Positions 51,153 to 60,025 of a DNA stretch of 64,000 bases are shown here, in pieces (the first letter of the stretch is position 1; each line of letters starts with the position of its first letter). Location of the stretch: the NCBI RefSeq assembly GCF_900323885.1, contig NZ_OOHJ01000018.1, positions 1,785,001-1,849,000 of the forward strand. Direction: 5' to 3'. The notes below the pieces were generated by a model, which had not been told where the DNA came from, did not search any database, and was given only the letters and a program-made list of their open reading frames with translations. The position numbers were made by a program, and so were the translations under genes. This stretch comes from [Actinomadura] parvosata subsp. kistnae (lineage in GTDB: Bacteria > Actinomycetota > Actinomycetes > Streptosporangiales > Streptosporangiaceae).

Positions 51153-51761
51153 ATGGCCAGGCAACGGGAGTTCGACAGGGAGGCGGCGCTGGAGAGCGCG
51201 CTGCTCACGTTCTGGCGGCACGGCTACGAGGCCACCTCGGTCGCGGAGCTGACCGCCGCGATGGGCATCAGACCACCCAGCCTGTACGCGGCCTTCGGCG
51301 ACAAGCGGCGGCTGTTCGAGGAGGCCGTCCGGCGCTACCAGCAGACCTACGGCGCCTTCACCACCCGCGCGCTGGCCGAGGAGCCCACCGGGCGCGGCGC
51401 GATCGAGCGGGTGCTGCGGGAGGCGGCGGCCGAGTACGCCAGCGCCGAGCATCCGCGCGGCTGCCTCGTCATCACCGCGGCGGTGAACTGCGGGCCCGAG
51501 TCGGCCGAGGTGGAGGCGCTGCTGCGCGGGTTCAGGGAGGAGGCCAAGGCGGCGATCAAGCGGCGCATCGACGACGACGTGGCGGCCGGGCGGCTGCCCG
51601 CCGCGACGGACACGGCGAGGCTGGCCACCTTCTACGCCGCGACGATCCAGGGCATGTCGACGCAGTCCCGCGACGGCGCCTCCTACGAGGACCTGCTCGC
51701 CGTCGCCACCCTCGCCATGACCGCCTGGCCGGCCGTCGACGGGTCTGCTACAACGACTTGA
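51153..51761 (+). CDS. TetR family repressor
   Basis: 202 residues. EAALESALLTFWRHGYEATSVAELTAAMGIRPPSLYAAFGDKRRLFEEAV is the DNA-binding domain, with the FWRHGYEATS signature common in AcrR-like regulators of SDR genes. RGCLVITAAVNCGPES begins the ligand domain. It probably represses the divergent SDR-hydrolase operon. The last 14 bases overlap the end of the convergent GH13 gene. Confidence 0.92.
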   Translation: MARQREFDREAALESALLTFWRHGYEATSVAELTAAMGIRPPSLYAAFGDKRRLFEEAVRRYQQTYGAFTTRALAEEPTGRGAIERVLREAAAEYASAEHPRGCLVITAAVNCGPESAEVEALLRGFREEAKAAIKRRIDDDVAAGRLPAATDTARLATFYAATIQGMSTQSRDGASYEDLLAVATLAMTAWPAVDGSATTT

Positions 51762-53409
51762 CGGAGGCGTCCTCCGGGGGGATCTCCGGGCGGGAGGCGC
51801 GCAGCCAGCGGCAGCCGTGCGGGTCCATCGGCAGCCGCACCACGCCCTGGTCCGAGACCTCCAGCGTCCCGTCCACCAGTAGGTCCGTGAGCTGGAAGCG
51901 CTCCAGCCCGTCCAGCCGCAGCTCCACGTCCTGGGCCGTGTCGCACAGGTTGTGCGCGACCACCACTGTGGCGCCGTCGGCGTCGCAGCGGTGCGCGAGC
52001 ACGGCCGGATGCCCGGTCTCCAGCACGGTGTACTCGCCCCACGCCAGCTCGGGGCACTCCCGGTAGCGCTCGATGAGGAGCTGGAACCAGCGCAGCAGCG
52101 AGCCGGTGTCCCGCTTCTGGTCGGCCACGTTCACCCGGTCGGGCGCGAAGGAGCCCTCGGGGATGTCCCGGACCGGCGGGGCCTGGCTGAAGCCGCCGTC
52201 CTCGGACCACTGCATGGGGATGCGGACCGCCATGCGGCCCTCCTCCTCCAGGTTCTCGCCCATCCCGATCTCCTCGCCGTAGAAGATCACGGGCGTGCCG
52301 GGCAGCGAGAACATCAGGCTGTAGGCCATCTTGATCCGCCGCAGGTCGCCGCCGAGCATCGTCGGCAGGCGGCGGCGCAGCCCGCGCCCGAAGATCTGCA
52401 TCTCCTTCTTCGGCCCGAACGCGCGGAAGACCTCCTCCCGCTCCTCCTCGGTCAGCTTGTCGAGGGTCAGCTCGTCGTGGTTGCGCAGGAACATCGCCCA
52501 CTGGCAGTCCTTGGGCGGCTTCGGGCGCTCGCGCAGGGCGTCGGCCAGCGGGGTGGCGTCGTTGCGGGCCAGCGACAGCCACGCTTTCTGCATGCCGATG
52601 AAGTCGAAGCACATGGTGATCTGGTCGCCCAGCCCGTCACCGAAGTAGGCGATTAAGTCCTTGTACGGCACGTTCACCTCGCCGAGCAGGATCGAGCCGC
52701 CCTTGCGCCGCGTCATGAACGCCCGCAGGTCCGCCAGGAACTCGTGCGGGTTGGCCAAGCGCGGGTTGACGTTCTCGATGAGGAACGGCACCGCGTCCAC
52801 CCGGAACCCCGACAGCCCGAGCTCCATCCAGAACCCGAGTATGCGGGTGATCTCGTCCCTGACCTCGGGGTTGCCCACGTTCAGGTCCGGCTGGTGCCGG
52901 TAGAAGCTGTGCAGGTAGTACTGGCCGGAGCCCTCGTCGTACTCCCAGACGCTGCTCTCCTTGTCGGGGAAGACGATCTGCTCGGGGTTGTCCGGCTCGG
53001 GCTTGTCCGACCAGACGTACCAGTCGCGGCGGGGCGAGTCGCGGCTCGACCGGGCCTCCTTGAACCACGGGTGCTGGTCGGAGGTGTGGTTGACGACGAG
53101 GTCGGCGATCACCCGCAGCCCCCGGTCGTGGGCGGTCCGCATGAACTCCACGAAGTCGCCCAGCGTCCCCAAGCGGGGGTCGATGGAGTAGAAGTCGGTG
53201 ATGTCGTAACCGTCGTCCTTGTTGGGAGTCGGGAAGAACGGCATGAGCCACAAGCACGTCACGCCGAGCCCCGCGAGGTAGTCGATCTGCTGCGTCAGCC
53301 CGCGGAAGTCGCCCACGCCGTCGCCGTTGCCGTCCTTGAACGTCTCCACGTCCAGGCAGTACACGACGGCGTTCTTCCACCAGACGTCGGAGGTGTACGT
53401 CATGCGCAT
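51748..53409 (-). CDS. GH13 trehalose-synthase-like enzyme
   Basis: 553 residues. The alpha-amylase barrel is complete: nucleophile D205 in GFRVDAVPF, acid/base E244 in ILLGEVNV and D312 in FLRNHDELTL. FFPTPNKDDGYDITDFYSID and the RNHDELTLDKLTEEER stretch closely resemble trehalose synthase (maltose alpha-glucosyltransferase, GH13_16) rather than secreted amylases. No signal peptide, so it acts on cytoplasmic sugars. No glgE or pep2 gene is adjacent. The C-terminal beta domain is present. Could also be a related alpha-glucosidase. Confidence 0.88.
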   Translation of the reverse strand: MRMTYTSDVWWKNAVVYCLDVETFKDGNGDGVGDFRGLTQQIDYLAGLGVTCLWLMPFFPTPNKDDGYDITDFYSIDPRLGTLGDFVEFMRTAHDRGLRVIADLVVNHTSDQHPWFKEARSSRDSPRRDWYVWSDKPEPDNPEQIVFPDKESSVWEYDEGSGQYYLHSFYRHQPDLNVGNPEVRDEITRILGFWMELGLSGFRVDAVPFLIENVNPRLANPHEFLADLRAFMTRRKGGSILLGEVNVPYKDLIAYFGDGLGDQITMCFDFIGMQKAWLSLARNDATPLADALRERPKPPKDCQWAMFLRNHDELTLDKLTEEEREEVFRAFGPKKEMQIFGRGLRRRLPTMLGGDLRRIKMAYSLMFSLPGTPVIFYGEEIGMGENLEEEGRMAVRIPMQWSEDGGFSQAPPVRDIPEGSFAPDRVNVADQKRDTGSLLRWFQLLIERYRECPELAWGEYTVLETGHPAVLAHRCDADGATVVVAHNLCDTAQDVELRLDGLERFQLTDLLVDGTLEVSDQGVVRLPMDPHGCRWLRASRPEIPPEDASVKSL

Positions 53410-53457
53410 CCGGTCCCGCTACCCCACGGGACGCCTCTCATGACACCCCACGGGCCA

Positions 53458-54639
53458 CTACCGGGCCGCCAGCACCGCCTGCCTGGCCCGCAGCGCGATC
53501 TCCAGCTCGAACCGGATGTCGGGGTCGGCGAGCTGGTCGCCGTACAGCTCTTCGAGCTGCCGCAGCCGGTAGCGCACGGTCTGCGGGTGCACGTGCAGCT
53601 TCGCGGCCACCTCGCCGGCGCCGCGCCCGTGCCGCAGCCACGCCAGCAGCGTCTCCGCGAGCCGGTCCTGCTGGGTGGGCCGCAGGTGGGCCAGGGGCGC
53701 GAGCCGCACCTCGGCCAGCGCGCTGACCAGCTCCTCGTCCTTGAACACCACGAGCGTGGCCAGGTGGTCGGCGCACCGCAGCAGCCCCCGGGGCAGCACG
53801 CCGCGCCGCGACAGGACGAGCGCCTCCCCCGCCCACCGCAGCGACGTGGCCGCCGAAGCCAGCGGCACCGCCGGGCCGATGGCGGCGCGGTGGCCGCGCA
53901 GCGCGTGCTCCAGGAGCTGCGCCCGGCCGGGGCCCGCCGGGTCGGGCACGAGCAGGCACGGCACCGGCCGGGACGGGCCGGTGAGCACGTCGGGCGGCAG
54001 CGGGGGCAGCCGGCAGGTGCCGTACTGGTCGTCGAGCGCCACGCAGGCCACCGTCCTCGGCAGCCGCCAGGCGGCGGCCTTGGCCAGGTCGGCGATGGCG
54101 TCGGGGCTGGCGGGCGGGCGGCTGAGCAGCAGGTCGAGCAGGCGGGCGCGGCGGCGCTCCATCTCGCCGGCGGCGTGCGCCCTGGCCTCGTCGAAGCCCT
54201 CGGCGGCGGCGTCGGCGAGCTGGTCGAGGTAGACGAAGATGGCCTCGCCCAGGTCGTACAAGGACTGGGGGGACAGGCCGAGCGGGCCGGCCAGCTCGGT
54301 CAGCCGCCGCCAGCCGACCCGGGCGCCGAGCCGCATCGCCGCCTGCAGCGGCTCCAGGTTGCGGCCCTCGGCCGCCTCCCCCTTGCCGATCATCCGGAAC
54401 GGCTCCGGGTCCCACGGGGCGTCGGGGCGCTCGATGCGGTCGAGGAAGCCCTCGATGGCCTGCTCGACCGCCATGCGCACGACCTTGATGTAGATCTCGT
54501 CCGATGGCCGGGCGTACTCGGGGATGCGGGCCTGGATCTCCTCGATCACCTCTTCGGAGACCGGGCCGATGCCCGACCTGAGCGTTTTCACGATGTCCGC
54601 GGGTGTACGGCTTTCGCTGATGTCACTCTTGATCGCCAT
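53458..54639 (-). CDS. PucR/CdaR-type helix-turn-helix regulator
   Basis: 393 residues from ATG 54639, with GGAGGGAC upstream. An N-terminal RsbRD-like helical segment is followed by a GGDEF-like sensory domain, and the C-terminal PucR helix-turn-helix contains GEVAAKLHVHPQTVRYRLRQLEELYG. The family activates catabolic or developmental genes. It is monocistronic, between the GH13 and EF-hand genes, so its target is unclear. Confidence 0.85.
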   Translation of the reverse strand: MAIKSDISESRTPADIVKTLRSGIGPVSEEVIEEIQARIPEYARPSDEIYIKVVRMAVEQAIEGFLDRIERPDAPWDPEPFRMIGKGEAAEGRNLEPLQAAMRLGARVGWRRLTELAGPLGLSPQSLYDLGEAIFVYLDQLADAAAEGFDEARAHAAGEMERRRARLLDLLLSRPPASPDAIADLAKAAAWRLPRTVACVALDDQYGTCRLPPLPPDVLTGPSRPVPCLLVPDPAGPGRAQLLEHALRGHRAAIGPAVPLASAATSLRWAGEALVLSRRGVLPRGLLRCADHLATLVVFKDEELVSALAEVRLAPLAHLRPTQQDRLAETLLAWLRHGRGAGEVAAKLHVHPQTVRYRLRQLEELYGDQLADPDIRFELEIALRARQAVLAAR

Positions 54640-54703
54640 CGTCCCTCCTGCCGCCATTGTGACCCAGGCAACAGAAGAATGCGCAGCAAACGCTTGTTTC
54701 TTA

Positions 54704-54904
54704 TCACTTCTGGAGGAACGCGCTGAACTCTTCCAGGTCGATCAGGCCGTCGCCGTCCTTGTCCAGCTTCTGCACGCCCTGCTGGGCGGCCTCCAGCGAC
54801 ACGGGCTGGCCGAGCACGTCCATCAGCCGGACCAGCTCGACCGCGGAGATGCGGCCGTCCTTGTCGGCGTCGATCAGGTCGAAGGTGGTCGCGTAGTCGT
54901 TCAT
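54704..54904 (-). CDS. Small two-EF-hand calcium-binding protein
   Basis: 66 residues from ATG 54904 (GAGAGG upstream). Two full EF-hand loops are present: DADKDGRISAVE and DKDGDGLIDLEE, each with Asp at positions 1, 3 and 5 and Glu at 12. No signal peptide, so it is a cytosolic calmodulin-like calcium binder. In-frame GTG 54913 is an alternative start. Actinomycete calerythrin-like proteins are longer; this is one EF-hand pair only. Confidence 0.9.
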   Translation of the reverse strand: MNDYATTFDLIDADKDGRISAVELVRLMDVLGQPVSLEAAQQGVQKLDKDGDGLIDLEEFSAFLQK

Positions 54905-54936
54905 GGGGGGCACCTCTCTACGAGTCCGAACTCGGG

Positions 54937-55815
54937 TCAGACCTTAGTGGTCACCTGTCGCAGCGCGTCGATGAATGCGAGGACTTGCGGGCTCGCGTCC
55001 CCTTCGCGCCAGGCAATGGCCAGTTCCCCGGGAGGCAGCCCTGTAACGGGCCGGTACGTCATGCCCGGCCGCTTGTAGAGGGCCGCGTTCCCCTCGGCCA
55101 CCAGCACCACCCCGAGCCCGCTGATCACCGCCTCGAACACCTCCTCGGGCGTGTTCGCCGTCACCCCGACCACCGGCTCGTCGTCGCGCGCGTCCAGCCC
55201 GAGCCAGAAGTCCCGCAGCGGCCCCGCCGCCTGCGGCAGCGCGATGAACGGCTCCCGCCGCAGCGCCTCGAACGGGATCTCCGCCAGCTCCGCCAGCGGA
55301 TGATCGGCGGGCATGGCGACCCCGCGCCGCTCCGTGGCCAGCACGTACGTCCGCAGCCCGGCCGGCACCGGCAGCCAGATGAACGCCACGTCCGACGAGC
55401 CGTCGGCCAGCCCGCCGCTGGGATCGTCCCAGCCGACCAGCCGCAGCGACACCTCCCACCCCGGCATCGCCTCGCGGAAGCGGCGCAGCGCCTCCTGCTG
55501 CAACCCCCGGCCCACGGCCGTCTGCAGGCCGATCACCAGCGTGCCCGTGGGCGCCGCCGCCCGCGCCTGCTCCACGCCGGCGTTCCAGCGTTCGAGCAGG
55601 TCGCGGGCGACCGGCAGCAGCGCCTCGCCCTGCCGGGTGAGCACCACCCCGCTCGGCACCCGCTCGAACAGCCGGAACCCGAGCAGCCCCTCCAGCACCC
55701 TGAGCTGCTTGGACAGCGCCGGCTGGGAGACGAACAGCCGCTCGGCGGCCCGCGTCACGTTCAGGTCCTCGGCAACCGCCACGAAATACCGCAACTCCCG
55801 CAAATGCACATCCAT
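54937..55815 (-). CDS. LysR family regulator
   Basis: 292 residues from ATG 55815 (in-frame GTG at 55821). LRELRYFVAVAEDLNVTRAAERLFVSQPALSKQLRVLEGLLGFRLFER is the winged helix, and the remainder is a periplasmic-binding-fold effector domain. It is divergent from an aldo/keto reductase across 62 bp, the standard arrangement for LysR control of a neighbour. Confidence 0.92.
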   Translation of the reverse strand: MDVHLRELRYFVAVAEDLNVTRAAERLFVSQPALSKQLRVLEGLLGFRLFERVPSGVVLTRQGEALLPVARDLLERWNAGVEQARAAAPTGTLVIGLQTAVGRGLQQEALRRFREAMPGWEVSLRLVGWDDPSGGLADGSSDVAFIWLPVPAGLRTYVLATERRGVAMPADHPLAELAEIPFEALRREPFIALPQAAGPLRDFWLGLDARDDEPVVGVTANTPEEVFEAVISGLGVVLVAEGNAALYKRPGMTYRPVTGLPPGELAIAWREGDASPQVLAFIDALRQVTTKV

Positions 55816-55877
55816 AGCCACTGGTTATAGCAGGAGGTCTTGGACGCCGGGCGGGCCCCGGCGGCAGGATCGGAGCC

Positions 55878-56858
55878 ATGAAGACAAGGACTCTCGGCAA
55901 CTTGCGGGTTCCCGCGATCGGATTCGGCGCCATGGTGCTCTCGCCCGGCGTGTACGGCGAGGTGGACGACGCCCGCGCCGAGACCGCGCTCAAGGCGGCA
56001 CTCGACGCCGGCGGCACCCACGTGGACACCAGCGACGCCTACGGCGTGGACGGCCACAACGAGCGCCTGGTCGGCCGCGCGATCAAGGGCCGCAGGGACG
56101 AGGTGGTCGTCGCCACCAAGTTCGGCCTGGCCATCCCCGAGGGGGAGCCGAGCCGCGCCCAGCCGGTCGGGTTCGCCTTCCGCGAGCTGCGCGTCAACGC
56201 CGATCCCCGCCTGGTGCGCGGCTACGCGGAACGCAGCCTGCGCAACCTGGACACCGACGTGATCGACCTCTACTACGTTCATTACCCCGACCCCGGCGTG
56301 CCCATCGAGGAGACCGTCGGCGCGATGGCCGAGCTGGTGCGCGACGGCCTGATCAAGCACATCGGCCTGTCGAACGTGACGGCGGCCCAGCTCAGGGCCG
56401 CGCACGCGGTGCACCCCGTGACGGCCGTGCAGAACGAGTGGTCGATGTGGCGGCCCGTGGACCCCGGCCTGCTCGCCGCCGCCCGCGAGCTGGGCGTCGG
56501 CATCGTGGCGTGGAGCCCGCTCGGCACCGGCTTCCTCACCGGTACCGTGCAGGCACTCGGCGAAGGCGACTTCCGCCACAACGCGCCCCGCTTCTCCGCC
56601 GAGAACCTGGCCGGCAACAACGACCGCTACGCCCCCATCAGGACGCTGGCCGCCCACCTCGGCATCACCCCGGCCCAGCTCGCCCTGGCCTGGCTGCTGC
56701 ACCAGGACGAGCACGTCGTCACCATCCCCGGCAGCCGCACCCCCGCCCACATCGAGGAGAACCTGGCCGCCGCCGACCTCACCCTCCACCCCGACACGCT
56801 GGCCAGGCTCGACGAGGCGCTCGCCAAGTTCGAGGTCAGCGGCGGGACGCTGCTCTAG
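55878..56858 (+). CDS. Aldo/keto reductase
   Basis: 326 residues. VPAIGFGAMVLSPGVYG opens the TIM barrel. The catalytic tetrad is visible as Asp in HVDTSDAYG (with Tyr), Lys in VVATKFG and His in LYYVHYPDP. NADPH binding is suggested by ITPAQLALAWLL and the TIPGSRTPAHIEENL end. It reduces aldehydes or ketones; likely regulated by the divergent LysR. Its stop overlaps the end of the convergent TPR gene by 4 bp. Confidence 0.92.
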   Translation: MKTRTLGNLRVPAIGFGAMVLSPGVYGEVDDARAETALKAALDAGGTHVDTSDAYGVDGHNERLVGRAIKGRRDEVVVATKFGLAIPEGEPSRAQPVGFAFRELRVNADPRLVRGYAERSLRNLDTDVIDLYYVHYPDPGVPIEETVGAMAELVRDGLIKHIGLSNVTAAQLRAAHAVHPVTAVQNEWSMWRPVDPGLLAAARELGVGIVAWSPLGTGFLTGTVQALGEGDFRHNAPRFSAENLAGNNDRYAPIRTLAAHLGITPAQLALAWLLHQDEHVVTIPGSRTPAHIEENLAAADLTLHPDTLARLDEALAKFEVSGGTLL

Positions 56859-58033
56859 ATGCGGCCTCTGACTAGGCCGGCGAGCCAGACTGTGGCGATG
56901 GCCGCGTACATGGTGAGCAGGACCACGCCCGGGTTCGGGAGCAGTGCCGCGACGGCGACGGCGGCGCCCAGCAGGGCCGCCCAGCCGTACAGGACGGCCC
57001 GGCGGCGGGGCGCGCCGGTGTGCGCGGCCTCCTGCACGGGGGTGACCAGGGCCGCCACGGCCGCCCCCGCTGTCCCGAGCACGTCGTGGCCGAGCGCGAT
57101 GCCCGCGACGAGCAGCGCCGCGCCCGCCGCCACCAGGCCCAGGCAGAGCGCGGCCACCCGCGCCTCCACGCCCTCGAACAACAGCCGGGTCGTCCCGCCC
57201 CGGGACAGGCGCAGCGTGGTCCACGCCTCGGCCACCCAGCCCACCCAGTGCAGCAGCGCGAGCACGACGAAGACCAGGATCACCGGCGGGACCGCGGGCA
57301 GCAGGAAGATCAGCCGCCACCCCTGCGGGAACCTGCCGCGCAGCCGCGACAGCCTCCGGTAGACCGGGTTGCGCTGCTTCAGCGCCGCCACCAGCAGGTC
57401 CCTGGCCGGGCCGAAGCCCGGATCGAGGCGGAGCACCTCGCGGAACTCCTCCGCCGCCCGCCCCGGCTCCCCGAACCGCAGCGCCGCCCGGCCGCTCACG
57501 AAGTGCGCCGTCGGGCTCTCCGGGTCGATCCGCAGGGCGTGCGCGGCGGCGGCACCCGCCTGGCGGGCGTCGCCGAGGTTGGTGTACGCCAGCGACACCA
57601 GGCTGACCAGGTCGGCGTCCTCCGGCTCGAAGCTCAGGCCGCGCAGCGCCGCGTCCGCCACCGCCTGCCACTCCCCCTTCAGCAGGTGCGCGCGGGCCAG
57701 GACCTCCCAGGCGGGGGCGTACTCGGGGGCGAGGTCCAGGGCCGCGCGGACGGCGGCGATCGCGTCGTCCGGGCGGCCGGCCCGGTTGTGCACCTGGGCG
57801 GCGGCGTAATGGGGGAACCACTGGTCGGGGGCGAGGCGTACGGACTCCCTGGCCTCCGCGACGGCCTCGTCCACCTGGCGCTGCTCGATCAGCGCCAGCG
57901 ACAGCAGGGCGTGGCCGGTGACGTGCTGCGGCTCCTGTGCGAGCAGGCCGCGCAGCTCCCGCTCGGCGTCGGCGGGCCGCCGCAGCCGCAGCAACGTCCG
58001 CGCCCGCTCGACCGGATCGGCGGCCGTCACCAC
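56855..58033 (-). CDS. TPR protein with C-terminal membrane domain
   Basis: 392 residues from GTG 58033. Residues 1-220 form about six tetratricopeptide repeats (AEARESVRLAPDQWFPHYAAAQVHNRAG, AIAAVRAALDLAPEYAPAWEVLARAHLLKG). A basic hinge (RRLSRLRGRFPQGWR) precedes about five membrane spans, so the TPR face lies in the cytoplasm. It follows the AAA+ gene by 34 bp, and the pair is probably one functional unit, perhaps a membrane-anchored scaffold and its ATPase. Confidence 0.82.
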   Translation of the reverse strand: MVTAADPVERARTLLRLRRPADAERELRGLLAQEPQHVTGHALLSLALIEQRQVDEAVAEARESVRLAPDQWFPHYAAAQVHNRAGRPDDAIAAVRAALDLAPEYAPAWEVLARAHLLKGEWQAVADAALRGLSFEPEDADLVSLVSLAYTNLGDARQAGAAAAHALRIDPESPTAHFVSGRAALRFGEPGRAAEEFREVLRLDPGFGPARDLLVAALKQRNPVYRRLSRLRGRFPQGWRLIFLLPAVPPVILVFVVLALLHWVGWVAEAWTTLRLSRGGTTRLLFEGVEARVAALCLGLVAAGAALLVAGIALGHDVLGTAGAAVAALVTPVQEAAHTGAPRRRAVLYGWAALLGAAVAVAALLPNPGVVLLTMYAAIATVWLAGLVRGRI

Positions 58034-58067
58034 GGCCCGCGCACCCGCCTCATCCGGGACGCTCCCG

Positions 58068-59441
58068 CTACCACTTCATCTTCACCCAGGGCATCAGCTC
58101 GTCCCAGGCGCCGGAGTCGTTGGCGTGCATGACGTAGTTGCGGGCGGTGCCCATCCACTCGCGCACCGCCGTGGGCCGCACGCTCTTGGCGGCGGCCAGC
58201 AGGTCCTGTGTGGTCAGCGGGATCGGCCGGCCGGCGCTGATCGACTGCTGCAGCTTGGCCTCCACCGCCCGGTCCACCACGCCCTTCAGGTCCGCGCCCA
58301 CGAAGAGCTCGGTGGCCTGCGCGACCGCGTCGTAGTCCATCTCGGCCAGCGGCTTGTCGCGGCACAGGATGCGCAGGATGGCCGCGCGCGCCTGCTGGTC
58401 GGGCGGCGGCACGAACACCGGCTGGTCCAGCCGCCCGGGACGGCGGAAGGCCACGTCCACGTACCAGGGGGCGTTCGTGGCGGCCAGCACCAGCACGCCC
58501 TCGTTGGCGTTCTGGTCCACGCCGTCCAGCTCCGACAGGAACTGGTTCACGAGCTGCCGCCCGTGCGCGCTGCGCATGTCGGAGCGGCGGCCCGCCAGCG
58601 CGTCCACCTCGTCGAAGAACAGCACGCACGGGCGGTTGCGGCGGGCCAGGTCGAACGTGGCGCGCAGGTTGCGCTCGCTGTTGCCGATGTACATGTCGAG
58701 GATGTCGGCCAGGCCGACGTTGACGAACGCCGCCCCCAGCTCCCCTGCGGCGGCCCTGGCCAGGTGGGTCTTGCCCGCACCCGGCGGCCCGTACAGCAGC
58801 ACGCCGCCGCCGGCGCGCTTGCCGAACGCGGCGAACATCTCCGGCTGCTGCGTCGGCAGCAGCAGCTTGATCCGCAACGCCTCCTTGACCGTCTCCATGC
58901 CGGCCACGTCGGCGAAGGAGACCCCGGACCGCTCCACCTCCGCCGTGCTGGCGTCGCCGGGCTGGGGGACGGACGGCAGGAACGGCGACTCGGCCGGCTC
59001 GCTCGCCATCGGCGCCGGCGGCCGGGCGGCGGGGCCGGCCGAGCCGGTGATGCGCGCCTCCAGCTCCTTGTCCGCCACCGACGCGTCGCGGGAGGTCGCC
59101 TCGTAGTAGCGGTAGGCGGCCTTGGCCGTATCACCCTCGCCCAGCAGCGCCCGGGCCGCCAGCACGCCCACCGCCGGCGGGTAGCCCGGCGTCGCCAGCA
59201 GCGGCTCCAGCGCCGCCATCGCCGCGCCGAACGCGCTCTGCCGGATGAACGCGTCCGCCAGCCCGCCGATCAGCTCGGGGTCCTGCGGGGCGAGCGCGAG
59301 CGCGGCGCGGAACTCGGCCTCGGCGTCCGCCAGGTACCCCTTGGCGAGGAGCTGCCCGGCGAGATGCCGCCGCAGGGGGAGGTTGTCCGGTGAGAGACGC
59401 GCCGCCTCGCGGAGCGCCTGAAGGCCGGCATCGTCGGGCAC
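58068..59441 (-). CDS. TPR-AAA+ ATPase
   Basis: 457 residues from GTG 59441. N-terminal TPR-like repeats (about 5-120) precede a Pro-rich linker and one classical AAA domain. VSFADVAGMETVKEAL leads in, with Walker A GPPGAGKT at 218-225, Walker B CVLFFDEVDA at 272-281 and FRRPGRLDQPVFVPPP as the SRH/Arg-finger region. This resembles the AAA module of CDC48/FtsH but lacks a protease. With its TPR membrane partner it may remodel or extract proteins; the role is unknown. Confidence 0.88.
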   Translation of the reverse strand: MPDDAGLQALREAARLSPDNLPLRRHLAGQLLAKGYLADAEAEFRAALALAPQDPELIGGLADAFIRQSAFGAAMAALEPLLATPGYPPAVGVLAARALLGEGDTAKAAYRYYEATSRDASVADKELEARITGSAGPAARPPAPMASEPAESPFLPSVPQPGDASTAEVERSGVSFADVAGMETVKEALRIKLLLPTQQPEMFAAFGKRAGGGVLLYGPPGAGKTHLARAAAGELGAAFVNVGLADILDMYIGNSERNLRATFDLARRNRPCVLFFDEVDALAGRRSDMRSAHGRQLVNQFLSELDGVDQNANEGVLVLAATNAPWYVDVAFRRPGRLDQPVFVPPPDQQARAAILRILCRDKPLAEMDYDAVAQATELFVGADLKGVVDRAVEAKLQQSISAGRPIPLTTQDLLAAAKSVRPTAVREWMGTARNYVMHANDSGAWDELMPWVKMKW

Positions 59442-59517
59442 GTGCCGTTCCCTTCTGTCGCAGTTTCGGTCATCTCGGACTACGCAAGATACCGAAATCT
59501 CGCCTACCTGGGGTTAT

Positions 59518-59934
59518 TCACGCCCGGATAGGGGTGGTCTGCGCGGAAGCGATCCTCCAGGCGCCGTCCTCCTCCCGCACCGCCACGTACGTCAGCCAGC
59601 CGGACTCCGCCGGGAGCGCCGCGCGCGGGTCCCGCCGCACCTCCGGGTCACGGCCGTCGAACACCCGCTTCATCGACGTCACGATCGCCACGTCCGGCCG
59701 GACGAACCGGATGTCCGCCACCTCCGTCTTAGTGATCACGTCGGCCAGTGGTGACTCCAGCGCCGCCTTCATCACCTTGGTCAGCGCCTCCTTGCCCGCC
59801 ACCCGCCGTCCGGCGATGTTCACGATGGCGGTGTCGGCGGTGTGCAGGGCGATGAACGGCTCCACGTCGTTCTGGTGCTTCTCGGCCTCCGCGACCAGGC
59901 TCCTGATCGCGGCGATGTCCGTGCTGCCTGCCAT
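59518..59934 (-). CDS. SgcJ/EcaC-type NTF2-fold protein
   Basis: 138 residues from ATG 59934 (MAGSTDIAAIRSLVAEAEKH). HTADTAIVNIAGRRVAGKEALTKVMKAAL, ADIRFVRPDVAIVTSMKRVF and WRIASAQTTPIR are the family landmarks. Members occur in polyketide pathways and elsewhere as small cyclase or isomerase-like proteins. It follows the ccr gene after 91 bp that contain twin inverted repeats, so it has its own regulated promoter. Function unknown. Confidence 0.82.
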   Translation of the reverse strand: MAGSTDIAAIRSLVAEAEKHQNDVEPFIALHTADTAIVNIAGRRVAGKEALTKVMKAALESPLADVITKTEVADIRFVRPDVAIVTSMKRVFDGRDPEVRRDPRAALPAESGWLTYVAVREEDGAWRIASAQTTPIRA

Positions 59935-59954
59935 GACGTCCTCATCTCTGTTAT

Positions 59955-60007
59955 TCGGAGCGATTCGCTCCGATAAGAGCATGCTATTAACGGAGCGCTC
60001 CGCTCCG
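59955..60007. promoter_or_regulatory. Twin inverted repeats CGGAGCG-N3-CGCTCCG
   Basis: CGGAGCGATTCGCTCCG (59956-59972) and CGGAGCGCTCCGCTCCG (59991-60007) share identical 7-bp arms with 3-bp spacers and lie 35 bp apart, in front of the NTF2-fold gene. This is the form of a TetR operator, but no regulator gene is adjacent. Confidence 0.75.
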
Positions 60008-60025
60008 CAAGAGGGCAAGGACATG

